Below, piece by piece: positions 41,377 through 49,958 of a stretch of DNA of 58,091 nt. Source of the DNA: a virus; the IMG/VR virus record IMGVR_UViG_3300032282_000782, positions 1-58,091 of that record. One strand, 5' to 3'. Numbering within the stretch: the stretch's first letter is position 1; each line of letters begins with the position of its first letter. The notes below the pieces were generated by a model. The model was not told the origin of the DNA and made no database searches. It saw only the letters and a program-made list of their open reading frames with translations. A program made the position numbers and the translations under genes.

Positions 41377-41743
41377 TTACCCACGCCCTGATAACGCTGT
41401 GGTCCTTGGCAGAACAGAACTGAATACCATGTTTACTGCACCAATCAGCATAAGTTGACTTAGCTCCTTTATAAAGTTTATTGTTGGGATTGTCAAACAC
41501 AATCCGTATGTCGTCAAATATGTTGGACTTCCTGACTAGTAACTGCTTCTGCCTATCGGTGGCAGTGAACCTTCCTTTGACTTCCAGGATGATGCCGTTA
41601 GGGAGTACGAAGTCTGGTAGGTACTTACGTGTCTGTTCTACACGGTATGGGATGTAGTAAGGCTCAAACTGAAAAGGACACTTAGCAGCCTTTAACACAT
41701 CTGCTAAGCGTCTCTCTGAGCCTGAGCGGTACTTGTTCACCAC
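41186..41743 (-). CDS. Endonuclease I (T7 gp3-like Holliday junction resolvase)
   Basis: 185 aa. Strong similarity to T7 endonuclease I: YRSGSERRLADVL (E10), YLPDFVLPNGIILEVKGRF (D44, E54, K56 catalytic), IRIVFDNPNNKLYKGAKST, and WCSKHGIQFC. It resolves branched DNA and helps degrade host DNA. The 50-residue Pro/Lys-rich C-terminal extension absent from T7 is exactly the part overlapping the next gene. ATG 41743 follows the RecB-like nuclease directly. Confidence 0.9.
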   Translation of the reverse strand: MVNKYRSGSERRLADVLKAAKCPFQFEPYYIPYRVEQTRKYLPDFVLPNGIILEVKGRFTATDRQKQLLVRKSNIFDDIRIVFDNPNNKLYKGAKSTYADWCSKHGIQFCSAKDHSVIRAWVSEQGTTTIPRLVPGDRASSPKQDPAKPARKNPVPKRTASSTPGRNKARDTKGTRGRKGSKGPS

Positions 41744-42592
41744 TTAGGTTATTTCTTCCACTTGAGGTAGCTTTTCCACATGCACAAAATGCTTTGGCCC
41801 ATTAGCATAAGCAAATGTACGCAAACCCCTACCGCCGTTAGAATCGCTCCAACACATAAACCTAAAATCGCAATAACCGCAGCTACTGTCCAGGCCAAGA
41901 TTACCAGACTTTCCATCAGGTACTGGCTCATAACATCTTTCAGGCGGGGTGGCACTTGCTACAACCTCCTTAATCTTCTTGATCCTGGTAGTGGGGTTAA
42001 TCATGTCCATAGCGTCAACCTTAGCTACAGCAATGTCCCCACCGGACTTGTCAATGGCAATAAACGCTGCCTCAGTCTTACCTTGAGCCTTGGCGTAGGC
42101 GGATATCTGGGCAATGTAACCAAATGGATCGTTGTTAGTTAGAGAGCCATCAACGAACTTCTTGAAGCCGTAACTTGATGCACTCTTGAAATCTATGACC
42201 ACACCGTCTACACATCCATCGGTGTGCCCTTTAACGCCTTCAATCTCTAGTTCCTTCTGCTGGTCCGTTACGATGTGACCAGACGCCTTAGTAAAGAGAA
42301 CCAGGAGAGCTTCCAGGATGTTGCCGTATAGGAACTTGATGTAGGTTGGGCCGTTAAGCTGTTCCCTCTCGTCTCTTGGGGTGTTCATTTCGTACCATAG
42401 CTTCCTGTCCTTCTTACCAATACCGGACATACGAAGCTTGTCTTCATGGTCGTCGCCAGAAAGAGAGGAGACAACAGCCGCACTGATATCATTGAGAAAA
42501 CACGCCAAGTCTTCTTCTTTTAGAACTGTTTTGTTGCCTGACGTAAATAAACTGTAGATGTCTTCCACAAGGGTATCAATGGTTTTAGTCAC
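41744..42592 (-). CDS. Cas4/RecB-like PD-(D/E)XK exonuclease
   Basis: 282 aa. Nuclease core: GHTDGCVDGVVIDFKSAS (D, then D-x-K), with a preceding Glu in the helix FLYGNILEALLVLF and a QxxxY-type QISAYAKAQ. C-terminal cysteines RCYEP and SCGYCDFRFMCW suggest an iron-sulphur or zinc cluster as in Cas4/AddB. It probably digests DNA ends for recombination or breaks down host DNA. The stop abuts the endonuclease I start. Confidence 0.78.
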   Translation of the reverse strand: MTKTIDTLVEDIYSLFTSGNKTVLKEEDLACFLNDISAAVVSSLSGDDHEDKLRMSGIGKKDRKLWYEMNTPRDEREQLNGPTYIKFLYGNILEALLVLFTKASGHIVTDQQKELEIEGVKGHTDGCVDGVVIDFKSASSYGFKKFVDGSLTNNDPFGYIAQISAYAKAQGKTEAAFIAIDKSGGDIAVAKVDAMDMINPTTRIKKIKEVVASATPPERCYEPVPDGKSGNLGLDSSCGYCDFRFMCWSDSNGGRGLRTFAYANGPKHFVHVEKLPQVEEIT

Positions 42593-42622
42593 GGTGCTGT
42601 TGCCTCCTAGTTAGTTTAAAAG

Positions 42623-42835
42623 TTAAGCAGCCTGACGAAGTAGTGAGTAGCGGGTGTAGACATCACCCTCTGGTGTGGTTTCACGGACTGACTTAATCTG
42701 GAAGCCTTTGCGACGAAGGCGTGAGATGGTAGCAGTTAGGTTCTCACACCAACCATTCTCAATGGCGGTCTTGCGGGTAACACGGTTACGGCGCTTGAGA
42801 GCCGATAGAACAAGTTTCTCTGTAGTAGTCTTCAC
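42623..42835 (-). CDS. Small winged-helix-like DNA-binding protein
   Basis: 70-aa basic protein. The helices TEKLVLSALKRRNRVTRKTA and NGWCENLTATISRLRRKG followed by a strand hairpin (IKSVRETTPEGDVYTRYSL) fit a winged helix-turn-helix. Likely a transcriptional regulator or nucleic-acid binder. Overlaps the upstream gene by 4 bp. Confidence 0.6.
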   Translation of the reverse strand: MKTTTEKLVLSALKRRNRVTRKTAIENGWCENLTATISRLRRKGFQIKSVRETTPEGDVYTRYSLLRQAA

Positions 42836-43107
42836 TTCTTAGCTCCTGTTGTGGTAAAGTCTATTGTCTTAATACGCCCCTTAACCATTCCTCTCGGGAT
42901 GGAGAAGGTGTTGACCCAACTGTCTTCATGGAAGCCCATAGCCAACACAAGGATAGTCTTGTCGTTCTTTACAAGGTATCCACGTGTTGTAACTAATGGT
43001 AACTGCGTCTTAGCAACTTCCTTGTCAGTTGACCAAGCAGCGTTCCCTTCAGCGTCATACCACAACACTTCTACGAAACGCTTCTTGGTCTTCTGAGAGC
43101 TTGTCAT
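42832..43107 (-). CDS. Hypothetical protein
   Basis: 91 aa after choosing ATG 43107, which follows the upstream stop by 4 nt; a TTG extension to 43149 overlaps the previous gene and is unlikely. Beta-rich pattern (FVEVLWYDAEGNAAWST, then KTILVLAMGFHEDSWVNTFS). Seen in replication clusters of marine phages as I recall; function unknown. Confidence 0.6.
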   Translation of the reverse strand: MTSSQKTKKRFVEVLWYDAEGNAAWSTDKEVAKTQLPLVTTRGYLVKNDKTILVLAMGFHEDSWVNTFSIPRGMVKGRIKTIDFTTTGAKK

Positions 43108-43111
43108 GATG

Positions 43112-43615
43112 TTAGAAAGGTACTGCTTCTTCCATGTCACGGACGCCAACGGTGTAGCCGTCTGCTACAACATCGAAGCCGTCACGGCTGTATTCAACCA
43201 GATTGATAACCTGTACGCCAACTAGGTCTGATGTTCGACCAGACTTACCTGCATAATCGTAGTTGAAAGCAGTGAAGCGAACATTGGCAATAGAACCGTT
43301 ACCAATGAGTTTACGTGGGTCCCATTCATTTAGCCGGGAATCAATAACACGGGGTGGGTCGTTACGGGTACCATCCTGGCGCATAACCCTATGCTTCAGG
43401 CTGATGAAGTCACCACGTGCGTCACCTTTGTTCTTAACAGTTAGGCCATCGTCTTCAACGATCTTACGTGTAGCTGGTGTAAGGCAGAGGTCCACGCACC
43501 ACTGTGGTTCAAAGGTTGTATTGGGTTCAATAACTTGCGCCCAATAAATTGGTCCCTGAATGGTGTGGGTCTTCTTGTCACGATCATTCGATGAAGTCTT
43601 CTTTGATGGTGCCAT
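43112..43615 (-). CDS. Single-stranded DNA-binding protein (T7 gp2.5-like, DUF2815 type)
   Basis: 167 aa. Segments HTIQGPIYWAQVIEPNTTFE, LIGNGSIANVRFTAFNYDYA and LVGVQVINLVEY form the OB-fold pattern of phage SSB/DUF2815 proteins. The C-terminus is short but acidic-aromatic (RDMEEAVPF), as in gp2.5 where the tail contacts polymerase and helicase. ATG 43615 (AAAAAGGA upstream) is preferred over earlier starts. Lies with polymerase and nucleases. Confidence 0.78.
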   Translation of the reverse strand: MAPSKKTSSNDRDKKTHTIQGPIYWAQVIEPNTTFEPQWCVDLCLTPATRKIVEDDGLTVKNKGDARGDFISLKHRVMRQDGTRNDPPRVIDSRLNEWDPRKLIGNGSIANVRFTAFNYDYAGKSGRTSDLVGVQVINLVEYSRDGFDVVADGYTVGVRDMEEAVPF

Positions 43616-43676
43616 GTGATTAAGTTCCTTTTTAAGTTTCATGTTAAGGTAGAGATACGCTTTAATGAGGAGTAGT

Positions 43677-44189
43677 CTATACTGTTGGTTTGCGTGTGTC
43701 AACAACTATTTTTAATAAATCTTCAATTGGCTCTAGTTCATGGACAAACGCTGTGTAGCAGTCTTGTCTGAATGTCAAGTTTCTGTCGGTGTCTCCTTTC
43801 TTCCAGTGTTTAGCTTTAGCATAGAAATCTGTAGAAGTCAAGTACCCTGGTAACCATGCCTTGGTGTTGTCGTTCTTAATGAACACGAAAGCATAGATGT
43901 CACAGTCTTGTCTCTTTACGTTGGATACAGCTACGTTGAAGTCCTGTCTTGGGGCTGCTCTAATGAACTTAGTCTTTACGTCCAGCTTACGTCCATCCGG
44001 TAGCTCCATGTCGTACTGGTAGGTGCTAGTGATCGGGACACCAAGGTACTCTGACACAACAAGCTCTCCCAGGGTGGGGACAGCGTTACCGTAGGCGTGT
44101 ATCCTTGGAGTAGAGAACTGAAGGTTCAGCTTACTGGATACAAGCTTAGCTTTGTCTAACAGGCTCGGTGGTATTTCAAATGTTAACAT
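43677..44189 (-). CDS. Putative PD-(D/E)XK endonuclease
   Basis: 170 aa from ATG 44189, 1 bp after the polymerase stop. GELVVSEYLGVP (E), YQYDMELPDGRKLDVKTKFI (D...D-x-K) and a following beta strand resemble a restriction-endonuclease core. The rest (VKRQDCDIYAFVFIK, AWLPGYLTSTDFYAKAK) resembles phage nucleases of uncertain name. Probably acts on DNA together with polymerase and SSB. Confidence 0.62.
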   Translation of the reverse strand: MLTFEIPPSLLDKAKLVSSKLNLQFSTPRIHAYGNAVPTLGELVVSEYLGVPITSTYQYDMELPDGRKLDVKTKFIRAAPRQDFNVAVSNVKRQDCDIYAFVFIKNDNTKAWLPGYLTSTDFYAKAKHWKKGDTDRNLTFRQDCYTAFVHELEPIEDLLKIVVDTRKPTV

Positions 44190-44190
44190 A

Positions 44191-45915
44191 TTAGTGAGTC
44201 TCCTGCCAAGTGGTCCCAATCTTAAAGCCGCTGTCCAGTGGACACTTGGACCCTACAAGTAACTCTGTGTTCTTGATAGCCAACTTTGTGATGGCTCCAA
44301 GCTGTTCAGCGTGTTCCTTACGTACTTCAAACTGGTATTCGTCGTGGATGGATGCAACAAGCTTAACATCCAGCTTAGCTTCTCTGTATAGCTTAGTAAT
44401 CTCTACAAGCCACTGCTTACACACAACAGCGCCAGCACCTTGAATTAGCAGGTTCATAGCTGCGTGTGGTGAACGTACAGTCAACCGTCTACCGTCCATA
44501 CCAACAAGGTAACCACGTTTAGCTGACATTTCTACACGGCTGCGTAATGTAGCTAGTGCTGGGGTGTTCTCTAGGAAGCTTGTAATGAGACGCTGCCCAT
44601 CCTTTGCTGAGCCGCCCGCAATGGCTCCAATCTTAGCTGGACCGGCACCATAGATAAAGGCGTAGATAAACGTCTTAGCTTGATCCCTGGTGTCCAAGCC
44701 AGCAGCCTTCTGGTTAGCGGTGTGTACGTCACCTTCTGTGACTTCCTTGATAAACTTTAGGTCACCCATGTAGTGAGCTAAGGCTCTTAGTTCAAGAGAA
44801 GCAGCATCGCAGCCAAGAAGGTGATAACCAAAAGAAGATACCGTCCAACATTCCCTGCACTCTTTACCATACGGGGAATAAGATGCTGGCACTTGAGCCA
44901 TATTAGGACCGCTATGGCCCATTCTGTTAGAGATAGCTTGAAGCGTTGATACCCTACCGTGAACCTTACCATCTTGTCCTACCTTATCTAACCAACTGGT
45001 TACCTGTGCCTGTCTCTTTTCTACCATAAGGTACTCAGCAATGAGCTTAGCCTCTGGTATGTTAAGAGTTTCAAGCGTTGTTTCGTCTACTATAGCCTGT
45101 CCCTTCTCTGTGAAGTTCTTAGGCTTCCACCCACGGAACTCCAACTGCCTGACAATCTGCTGGCGTGACGACAGATTGAACTCAGGCCACTCAATGATGC
45201 TGTGTGGACCAGCAACAGAAGCCTTATCTTCAAGATGGTTAAGGCCAACAGCAGATAGCTGACCATCTTGTTTGTACTTAGGTACACAGTCTCTAACGTG
45301 TACAGGCAGCGGAAGGAATGACCGTTGTACTTCGTCCTCTAAGACCTTAGCACGTTCCTGTAGCCGTGCCTGTAGCAGCATAGCCTTCTGACAATCAAGA
45401 GTAAAGCCATTACGCTCCTGCTCAGTAATTAACTCACGTACCTTGTACTCTAGCTCTATGCTCTTACGTGAGAAGAGCTTCATGTTAGGCTGGAAGTGGT
45501 TCCATAGTTTGTGTGTTAAGTTAACGTCATTCTTACAATAGTCAATCATATAGGATGTAACTGGACCATCAAAGTCTGGTGGTTCCATTTTGGGAAACTG
45601 TAGCTGCTTGCCCCAGTACTCCAGTGAGTGTTTACCTAGTGGGTAAAACATATACGACAGGATCATTGTGTCCTCACACTGTTCTGTCTTAATGTCTGTA
45701 CCAAGAAGACGGTTCAGTGTGGGGACATCAAAGTCAATGATGTTGTGACCAATGAATGTAGTATTGTTGTCTTTAACGAACTCAGGGAATTTGTAGTTTA
45801 TTTCCCCGGCTGTAGACCATGCGTAGTAAGCACCTGTGTCTATGTCTTTAGCTATGATGCACTTAACTATTGTGCATGGGATAAGGTCTGTCTCAATGTC
45901 AAGTACTAACCTCAT
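44191..45915 (-). CDS. DNA polymerase (family A, T7-like)
   Basis: 574-aa replicative polymerase with 3'-5' exonuclease. The exo motifs are LDIETD (D6, E8), GHNIIDFD and YCKNDV. The polymerase motifs are A GCDAASLELRALAHY, B RDQAKTFIYAFIYGAG and C SIHDEYQ (H524, D525). Motif B has Tyr where E. coli Pol I has Phe762, as in T7, the type often linked to strictly lytic phages. No thioredoxin-binding loop was recognised. The 3' end touches the nuclease gene and the 5' end overlaps the small gene upstream by 17 bp. Confidence 0.95.
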   Translation of the reverse strand: MRLVLDIETDLIPCTIVKCIIAKDIDTGAYYAWSTAGEINYKFPEFVKDNNTTFIGHNIIDFDVPTLNRLLGTDIKTEQCEDTMILSYMFYPLGKHSLEYWGKQLQFPKMEPPDFDGPVTSYMIDYCKNDVNLTHKLWNHFQPNMKLFSRKSIELEYKVRELITEQERNGFTLDCQKAMLLQARLQERAKVLEDEVQRSFLPLPVHVRDCVPKYKQDGQLSAVGLNHLEDKASVAGPHSIIEWPEFNLSSRQQIVRQLEFRGWKPKNFTEKGQAIVDETTLETLNIPEAKLIAEYLMVEKRQAQVTSWLDKVGQDGKVHGRVSTLQAISNRMGHSGPNMAQVPASYSPYGKECRECWTVSSFGYHLLGCDAASLELRALAHYMGDLKFIKEVTEGDVHTANQKAAGLDTRDQAKTFIYAFIYGAGPAKIGAIAGGSAKDGQRLITSFLENTPALATLRSRVEMSAKRGYLVGMDGRRLTVRSPHAAMNLLIQGAGAVVCKQWLVEITKLYREAKLDVKLVASIHDEYQFEVRKEHAEQLGAITKLAIKNTELLVGSKCPLDSGFKIGTTWQETH

Positions 45916-46171
45916 GACCCATACCCTCTTTCTTCCAATCCAAGAACTTGAATGGTAGCTTATCTAGCTTAGCTTGTCCAGCGCCATCTACACGAACTTC
46001 GTTGTCATTGATACACTGGTACAGGACATCTTTGTTGGACCCAACGTATGCCGCTGTCTTTGGTTGCCCTTTCTCAGTGTAGTAACATAGCATCCACTGG
46101 TTTTCGTCGCTAGTCAAGAACCACATGTTATTCAGTGGGATGTTCAGCTTCTTCTGTTGTGGTTTGCTCAT
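45899..46171 (-). CDS. Hypothetical protein before the polymerase
   Basis: 90 aa, with a beta-hairpin core (MWFLTSDENQWMLCYYTEKG, VGSNKDVLYQC) and a basic C-terminal end. It overlaps the HNH gene upstream (44 bp) and the polymerase downstream (17 bp). No catalytic signature. Its role in replication is only a positional guess. Confidence 0.5.
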   Translation of the reverse strand: MSKPQQKKLNIPLNNMWFLTSDENQWMLCYYTEKGQPKTAAYVGSNKDVLYQCINDNEVRVDGAGQAKLDKLPFKFLDWKKEGMGHEVST

Positions 46172-46628
46172 CTTCCATACTCTCTATCTTGGCTTTAAGG
46201 TTTAGAGCCAACTGGTATAGCTCTTGCCATGAGGCCGACTGTTTAATAGTGTTCGCTTTGCTTGATATAACCCATACATTCCCTTTAACGTAACCCTTAG
46301 TTGGGTCTATACGATCCACTGACGGGCTATTGGGCGTTGGCCCAGATTTCCCTGACCCCCTGCCCGATACCAGGGGTATCCCCAGTAACGGGCAGTGTGT
46401 TGGCGCTACAACATCCTCCTTGTCTAAATTAAAGTCCAATCCCTTTTTCTTAGCCCTGCCACGAAGACTGTGTATAGTAAGAGAAAGAGGGTCTTTGTCT
46501 AAAGTAACCCTGTACGATCTTCCAGGATTATTTATAGCGTATTGCTTCTTAACGTCACGGTATCTTTCTAAATTAGCAAGCCGATACCGTTTGTCAGAAG
46601 CAGCGCGTTTCTCTTTATCATAAGTCAT
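46128..46628 (-). CDS. HNH endonuclease-like protein
   Basis: 166-aa basic protein with a helical N-terminus. The conserved phage HNH-family signature is CPLLGIPLVSG ... SVDRIDPTKGYVKGNVWVIS followed by KANTIKQSA. The first His of classical HNH is replaced by the VDRI segment typical of this subgroup. Located between primase-helicase and polymerase, as free-standing phage HNH genes often are. It overlaps the helicase end by 11 bp. Confidence 0.7.
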   Translation of the reverse strand: MTYDKEKRAASDKRYRLANLERYRDVKKQYAINNPGRSYRVTLDKDPLSLTIHSLRGRAKKKGLDFNLDKEDVVAPTHCPLLGIPLVSGRGSGKSGPTPNSPSVDRIDPTKGYVKGNVWVISSKANTIKQSASWQELYQLALNLKAKIESMEDEQTTTEEAEHPTE

Positions 46629-48333
46629 AGGAACCTGGGGCGGGGTTGTCTAGATCATCACTCAGGTCTTCAATCTCACGAAGGCGTCCAGTGGTCTTAC
46701 TGTACTGTAGGTGACAGGCAACACCGGTCTCACCTGTGTAACGTGATTTAAGAACACGGACGATGGTGGTGTTAGCAACAACAGGATCATCAGCTTGCTG
46801 ATTTCTTTCTAAACTTAAGACGGCATCAGATAGCTGAGCAATTGACTGTGACCCACGCAGATGGCTAATGGACACTTCCTTACCTTCTTCGTGCGCTGTG
46901 TCTGATCCTGTGCGTCGTAGATGGCACACAAGAAGCAAAGCACAGTTTGTTTCTTCAACCAAGCTACGCAGTTTGGTCATAATAATGTCGATGTTCTTTC
47001 GCTCATCAACGCCTTCCTGGCCGGATACAAGAATAGATAAGTGATCTAGGAAAATCCACTTACAATCAAGAGCTTTAATCATGTACCGGATTCTAGCAAG
47101 GATTTCTTCTGTACCAACGGACCCAAAATGGTCAAAGGCAAAGAATCTACCGGTGCCAGCAGTGCGCTCCTGGTACGCCCGTAATTCCTCACGGGGGATT
47201 GTGTCACGTACCTCTTTAATGTACAGCCGCTGACTAGCTTCCACTGACATTAGGTGGAATATTGTCTGCCTTACATTCTCTTCTAGAGCGATAACACCAA
47301 TATTATCCTCAGTGTTGTTTAAGATATGATGTTCTAGTTCACGCATGGCACTAGACTTACCCGCACCTGTGCCAGCAACAACAGTTACCAGTTCCCCAGT
47401 ACGGATACCATACAGCTTCTCATTTAGACCAGACCACGGGTACAAGCAGGTCTTCTGCTGGGTTTCGTCGTACAGGGAATCCCCAAAGTCTTTGAGGTTA
47501 ATGATACCTGCTGGTGTGTAGACACTAGCTGCCCACCACGCCTTAACGAAGTCTTCTTTACGGCCAGCCTTGATGTAGTCACCAGCATCCTTTAGGTCAA
47601 GCTTAACGATCTTACACTTGTTAGGCTCAAACAGTTCAGCTACTGCCTGTGCTGCCTTCTTTCCTGGATCATCCATGTCGAAGCAGATAACGATGTTCTC
47701 ATACCCGTTAAGGAAGTCGTAACTATTCTTACAATCCTTAGCTGCTGCTGCTGCACCGTTCTTAATTGAGACGACAGGCCACTTACTGCCCATCATTTCA
47801 TACGCTGCCATAGCATCAATCTCACCCTCACAGATGGTGATGTACTTGCCCTTCTCACGGCATGTCTCTTGTCCGAATAGGGTACCAAAGCCAAGTGACC
47901 CTACTGGTTTAGCTTCGAAGGTCTTATCCTTAACGTGACGTACCTTGTAGGAGACAAGACGGTTAGCATTGTCGTAGTAAGGGTACAGGTGCTTAATGAC
48001 CTTACCGTCTATGTCCATAACAACACGAACACCATACTTCTGGCAGGTGTCCTTGGAGATACCACGATCCTTTAGTTCAGTAATAAATCCTTCTTGCTTT
48101 GGTTGACCAGGGGATACTACTTGCATAGCGACTGACTGGTTCATTATGTATGTTCCTGTTTCGTGTAGTGTGTATGAAGCTTCTCTGTTAGGGGGTGTAA
48201 ACGTATTGCAACTGAAGCAGTGGGAGTGCCCGTCGTCGTATTCTAGTAAGCCTTTGGATGTATCACACTTAGGACAGGGACCACGGCTAACAACGACAGA
48301 AGAAAGTTCCTTCTTAAACTCCTCATGAGGCAT
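46618..48333 (-). CDS. Primase-helicase (T7 gp4-like)
   Basis: 571 aa. N-terminal zinc finger (C20, C23, C39, C42) binds template for priming. TOPRIM segment ICEGEIDAMAAYEM; DnaB-type helicase C-terminus with Walker A VVAGTGAGKSSAM, Walker B CKWIFLDHLSI and motif LRGSQSIAQLSDAVLSLER. Acts at the fork with Pol A and SSB. Acidic C-terminal tail (DLSDDLDNPAPGSYDL) may contact the polymerase as in T7. ATG 48333 follows the preceding small gene by 6 bp. Confidence 0.93.
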   Translation of the reverse strand: MPHEEFKKELSSVVVSRGPCPKCDTSKGLLEYDDGHSHCFSCNTFTPPNREASYTLHETGTYIMNQSVAMQVVSPGQPKQEGFITELKDRGISKDTCQKYGVRVVMDIDGKVIKHLYPYYDNANRLVSYKVRHVKDKTFEAKPVGSLGFGTLFGQETCREKGKYITICEGEIDAMAAYEMMGSKWPVVSIKNGAAAAAKDCKNSYDFLNGYENIVICFDMDDPGKKAAQAVAELFEPNKCKIVKLDLKDAGDYIKAGRKEDFVKAWWAASVYTPAGIINLKDFGDSLYDETQQKTCLYPWSGLNEKLYGIRTGELVTVVAGTGAGKSSAMRELEHHILNNTEDNIGVIALEENVRQTIFHLMSVEASQRLYIKEVRDTIPREELRAYQERTAGTGRFFAFDHFGSVGTEEILARIRYMIKALDCKWIFLDHLSILVSGQEGVDERKNIDIIMTKLRSLVEETNCALLLVCHLRRTGSDTAHEEGKEVSISHLRGSQSIAQLSDAVLSLERNQQADDPVVANTTIVRVLKSRYTGETGVACHLQYSKTTGRLREIEDLSDDLDNPAPGSYDL

Positions 48334-48339
48334 GACAGC

Positions 48340-48528
48340 CTATTCCTCTTCTTGAGACGAATCCAAAATATCTTTAACGAACTCACTGCTCATGTCTAGC
48401 ATATCTGATGTCTCTTCGCTAGCTAATTTCTTTGCTTCCTTTGCTGTGTACCCTTCGTCCAGGTACTGCTGGTATATTTCACGGTAGATTGTCTTGCGAT
48501 CCATAGACCACAGGTTCCTTGTGGACAT
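48340..48528 (-). CDS. Small hypothetical protein
   Basis: 62-aa acidic helical protein (YREIYQQYLDEGYTAKEAKK). A second ATG eight codons in has a better AAGGA upstream, so the real protein may be 54 aa. Unknown family. Adjacent to the primase-helicase gene. Confidence 0.55.
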   Translation of the reverse strand: MSTRNLWSMDRKTIYREIYQQYLDEGYTAKEAKKLASEETSDMLDMSSEFVKDILDSSQEEE

Positions 48529-48534
48529 ACTAGT

Positions 48535-48732
48535 CTAATGCCCCATGTACGCTAAGATATGATTAAAGGCTTTAACTAACTTCTTGGAGTCCTTAACATC
48601 ATCTTCGTGTAGGTACGCTCCGTTGTGTTTGTGGTTGTGGAGTCGCTCAGTGTGTAACGAAAGGTGTTCCATACAGAATGCTACTGCAAGCTTTTCAACG
48701 TATTCGTCGTCAATAACTATACGGTAAGTCAT
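48535..48732 (-). CDS. Small hypothetical protein
   Basis: 65 aa, His-rich in the middle (LHTERLHNHKHNGAYLHED), possibly metal-binding but without a paired ligand set. Starts 1 bp after the upstream stop. Function unknown. Confidence 0.55.
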   Translation of the reverse strand: MTYRIVIDDEYVEKLAVAFCMEHLSLHTERLHNHKHNGAYLHEDDVKDSKKLVKAFNHILAYMGH

Positions 48733-48733
48733 A

Positions 48734-49036
48734 TTAGTTCAACTCCGAATTACGTCGTTTTGTTTTAGCTGTAAGCATTTCTTGCTTTAGGTCGTCCTGC
48801 ATCTGGTCCATGTCATCGTAAGAGTCGAACTCCATGTTACGCAGGGCATCCAGTTTAAGTTTAAAGTTTTTGTACTTTGGTGTGTCACTTGGCTTGGACG
48901 GGTCGAAGTAGTAGGTCTGCATATCGAACCTAACGTAGTCATGGTAGGGAACCTTGCCGGTGTTAACTAGCATGTTCAACTTGTTGTTGAACCCAATAAT
49001 TTCCCAAAGATCAGCGGTGCTTGTGTCTACTAGCAT
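48734..49036 (-). CDS. Hypothetical protein
   Basis: 100 aa, acidic with Tyr-rich segment (DYVRFDMQTYYFDPS) and a basic tail (AKTKRRNSELN). Begins on the TAATG of the short basic gene upstream. No recognised domain. Confidence 0.55.
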   Translation of the reverse strand: MLVDTSTADLWEIIGFNNKLNMLVNTGKVPYHDYVRFDMQTYYFDPSKPSDTPKYKNFKLKLDALRNMEFDSYDDMDQMQDDLKQEMLTAKTKRRNSELN

Positions 49037-49209
49037 TACGATGGTTTCCCTTGTCCACGGTATGGTTTGAAGTCACGTTTCTTGGACTTGTTCTTTGGAC
49101 GGCTGTTTGATGATCGTCCGATGCTTGTCCGTAGGTGTTTGTCACTGATAACCTTCTTAGCATTGGAAGACTTACGCCCTGCTGCTCCACCACTTGATGC
49201 CTTAGCCAT
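49036..49209 (-). CDS. 57-residue basic protein
   Basis: Short frame from ATG 49209 (overlapping the ThyX end by 8 bp) to TAA that overlaps the next start. It encodes a very basic, Ser/Lys/Arg-rich protein (for example SKKRDFKPYRGQGKPS). The geometry on both sides and composition support a real gene; a competing frame at 49011-49193 does not fit either neighbour. Possibly a nucleic acid or ribosome-binding peptide; unknown. Confidence 0.6.
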   Translation of the reverse strand: MAKASSGGAAGRKSSNAKKVISDKHLRTSIGRSSNSRPKNKSKKRDFKPYRGQGKPS

Positions 49210-49891
49210 TGTTCTCTTGTCCTTTAACTGATTGTGTCAGGTGATACCAACTCACAGGAAACAAGCTACCACAGATGTCATTCCATTGCAACGCTAATTG
49301 CTGGATTTCCCATTGTGCAGTAGCTTCAGACCGCAAGTTGTAAGCCCTAGAAAAGGCGTACAGTGACCCTGTGACATAGTAGCTGGTGTACGTTGACTGA
49401 GGGAGAACCATACGGGCTTGCTCAGGAGCTACGCCAGCCTTCAAGAGTTCGTTATAAACGTAACCACACTCAAGCATAACATTATCGTAGATACGTTTAG
49501 CATAACTGTTGCTACCAACAGGCTCAGCAAGAGAACCCTGTTTGACATTGGGTGCTACCTTTCTAAAGAACGGTGGATCGTAGAACTGTGGTTCGTCGTT
49601 GACGTAGCGACGGCTGACTTCGTTGTAAGAGAAGCCAACAGTGTGCCTAAAACGCTGCCGTGCTACGAACAAGGGGACAGTCTCACGTAGAGTAACCATG
49701 CAGTGTGTAAACGGTGTGAAGTGGTTGTTGCTTGCTAAGAACTTAATTAGCTTAACATCCCTTTCTGTTGGTAGGCGGTCAACCAATTCGGTGCCGTCCT
49801 GGTTATACTCTGTAACACGTTCGTGGGAAACTCTTGCCGCGTTACATACAGTCACGTCTGTGCCCATAGCACTAATCAGTTCAGCTTTCAT
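49202..49891 (-). CDS. thyX: Flavin-dependent thymidylate synthase ThyX
   Basis: 229-aa enzyme making dTMP from dUMP with FAD, NADPH and methylene-tetrahydrofolate. The ThyX motif region reads RQRFRHTVGFSYNEVSRRY (78-96). The third residue of canonical RHR is Thr and there is one extra residue before the SYNE block, as I recall in other phage ThyX. An active-site Ser lies at S93 or S88 depending on alignment. It complements the RNR and dCMP deaminase genes. AGGAG is 12 nt before ATG. Confidence 0.9.
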   Translation of the reverse strand: MKAELISAMGTDVTVCNAARVSHERVTEYNQDGTELVDRLPTERDVKLIKFLASNNHFTPFTHCMVTLRETVPLFVARQRFRHTVGFSYNEVSRRYVNDEPQFYDPPFFRKVAPNVKQGSLAEPVGSNSYAKRIYDNVMLECGYVYNELLKAGVAPEQARMVLPQSTYTSYYVTGSLYAFSRAYNLRSEATAQWEIQQLALQWNDICGSLFPVSWYHLTQSVKGQENNG

Positions 49892-49958
49892 TTTACTGAT
49901 GCTCTCCTACATCTCTTAATATAGTTTTAACCATTTGATTAATATCAGCGAGCGTTCT

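Noticed and set aside
49011-49193. 60-codon frame between ThyX and the 100-aa gene
   Set aside because: The frame at 49036-49209 has exact overlaps with both neighbours and a coherent basic product.
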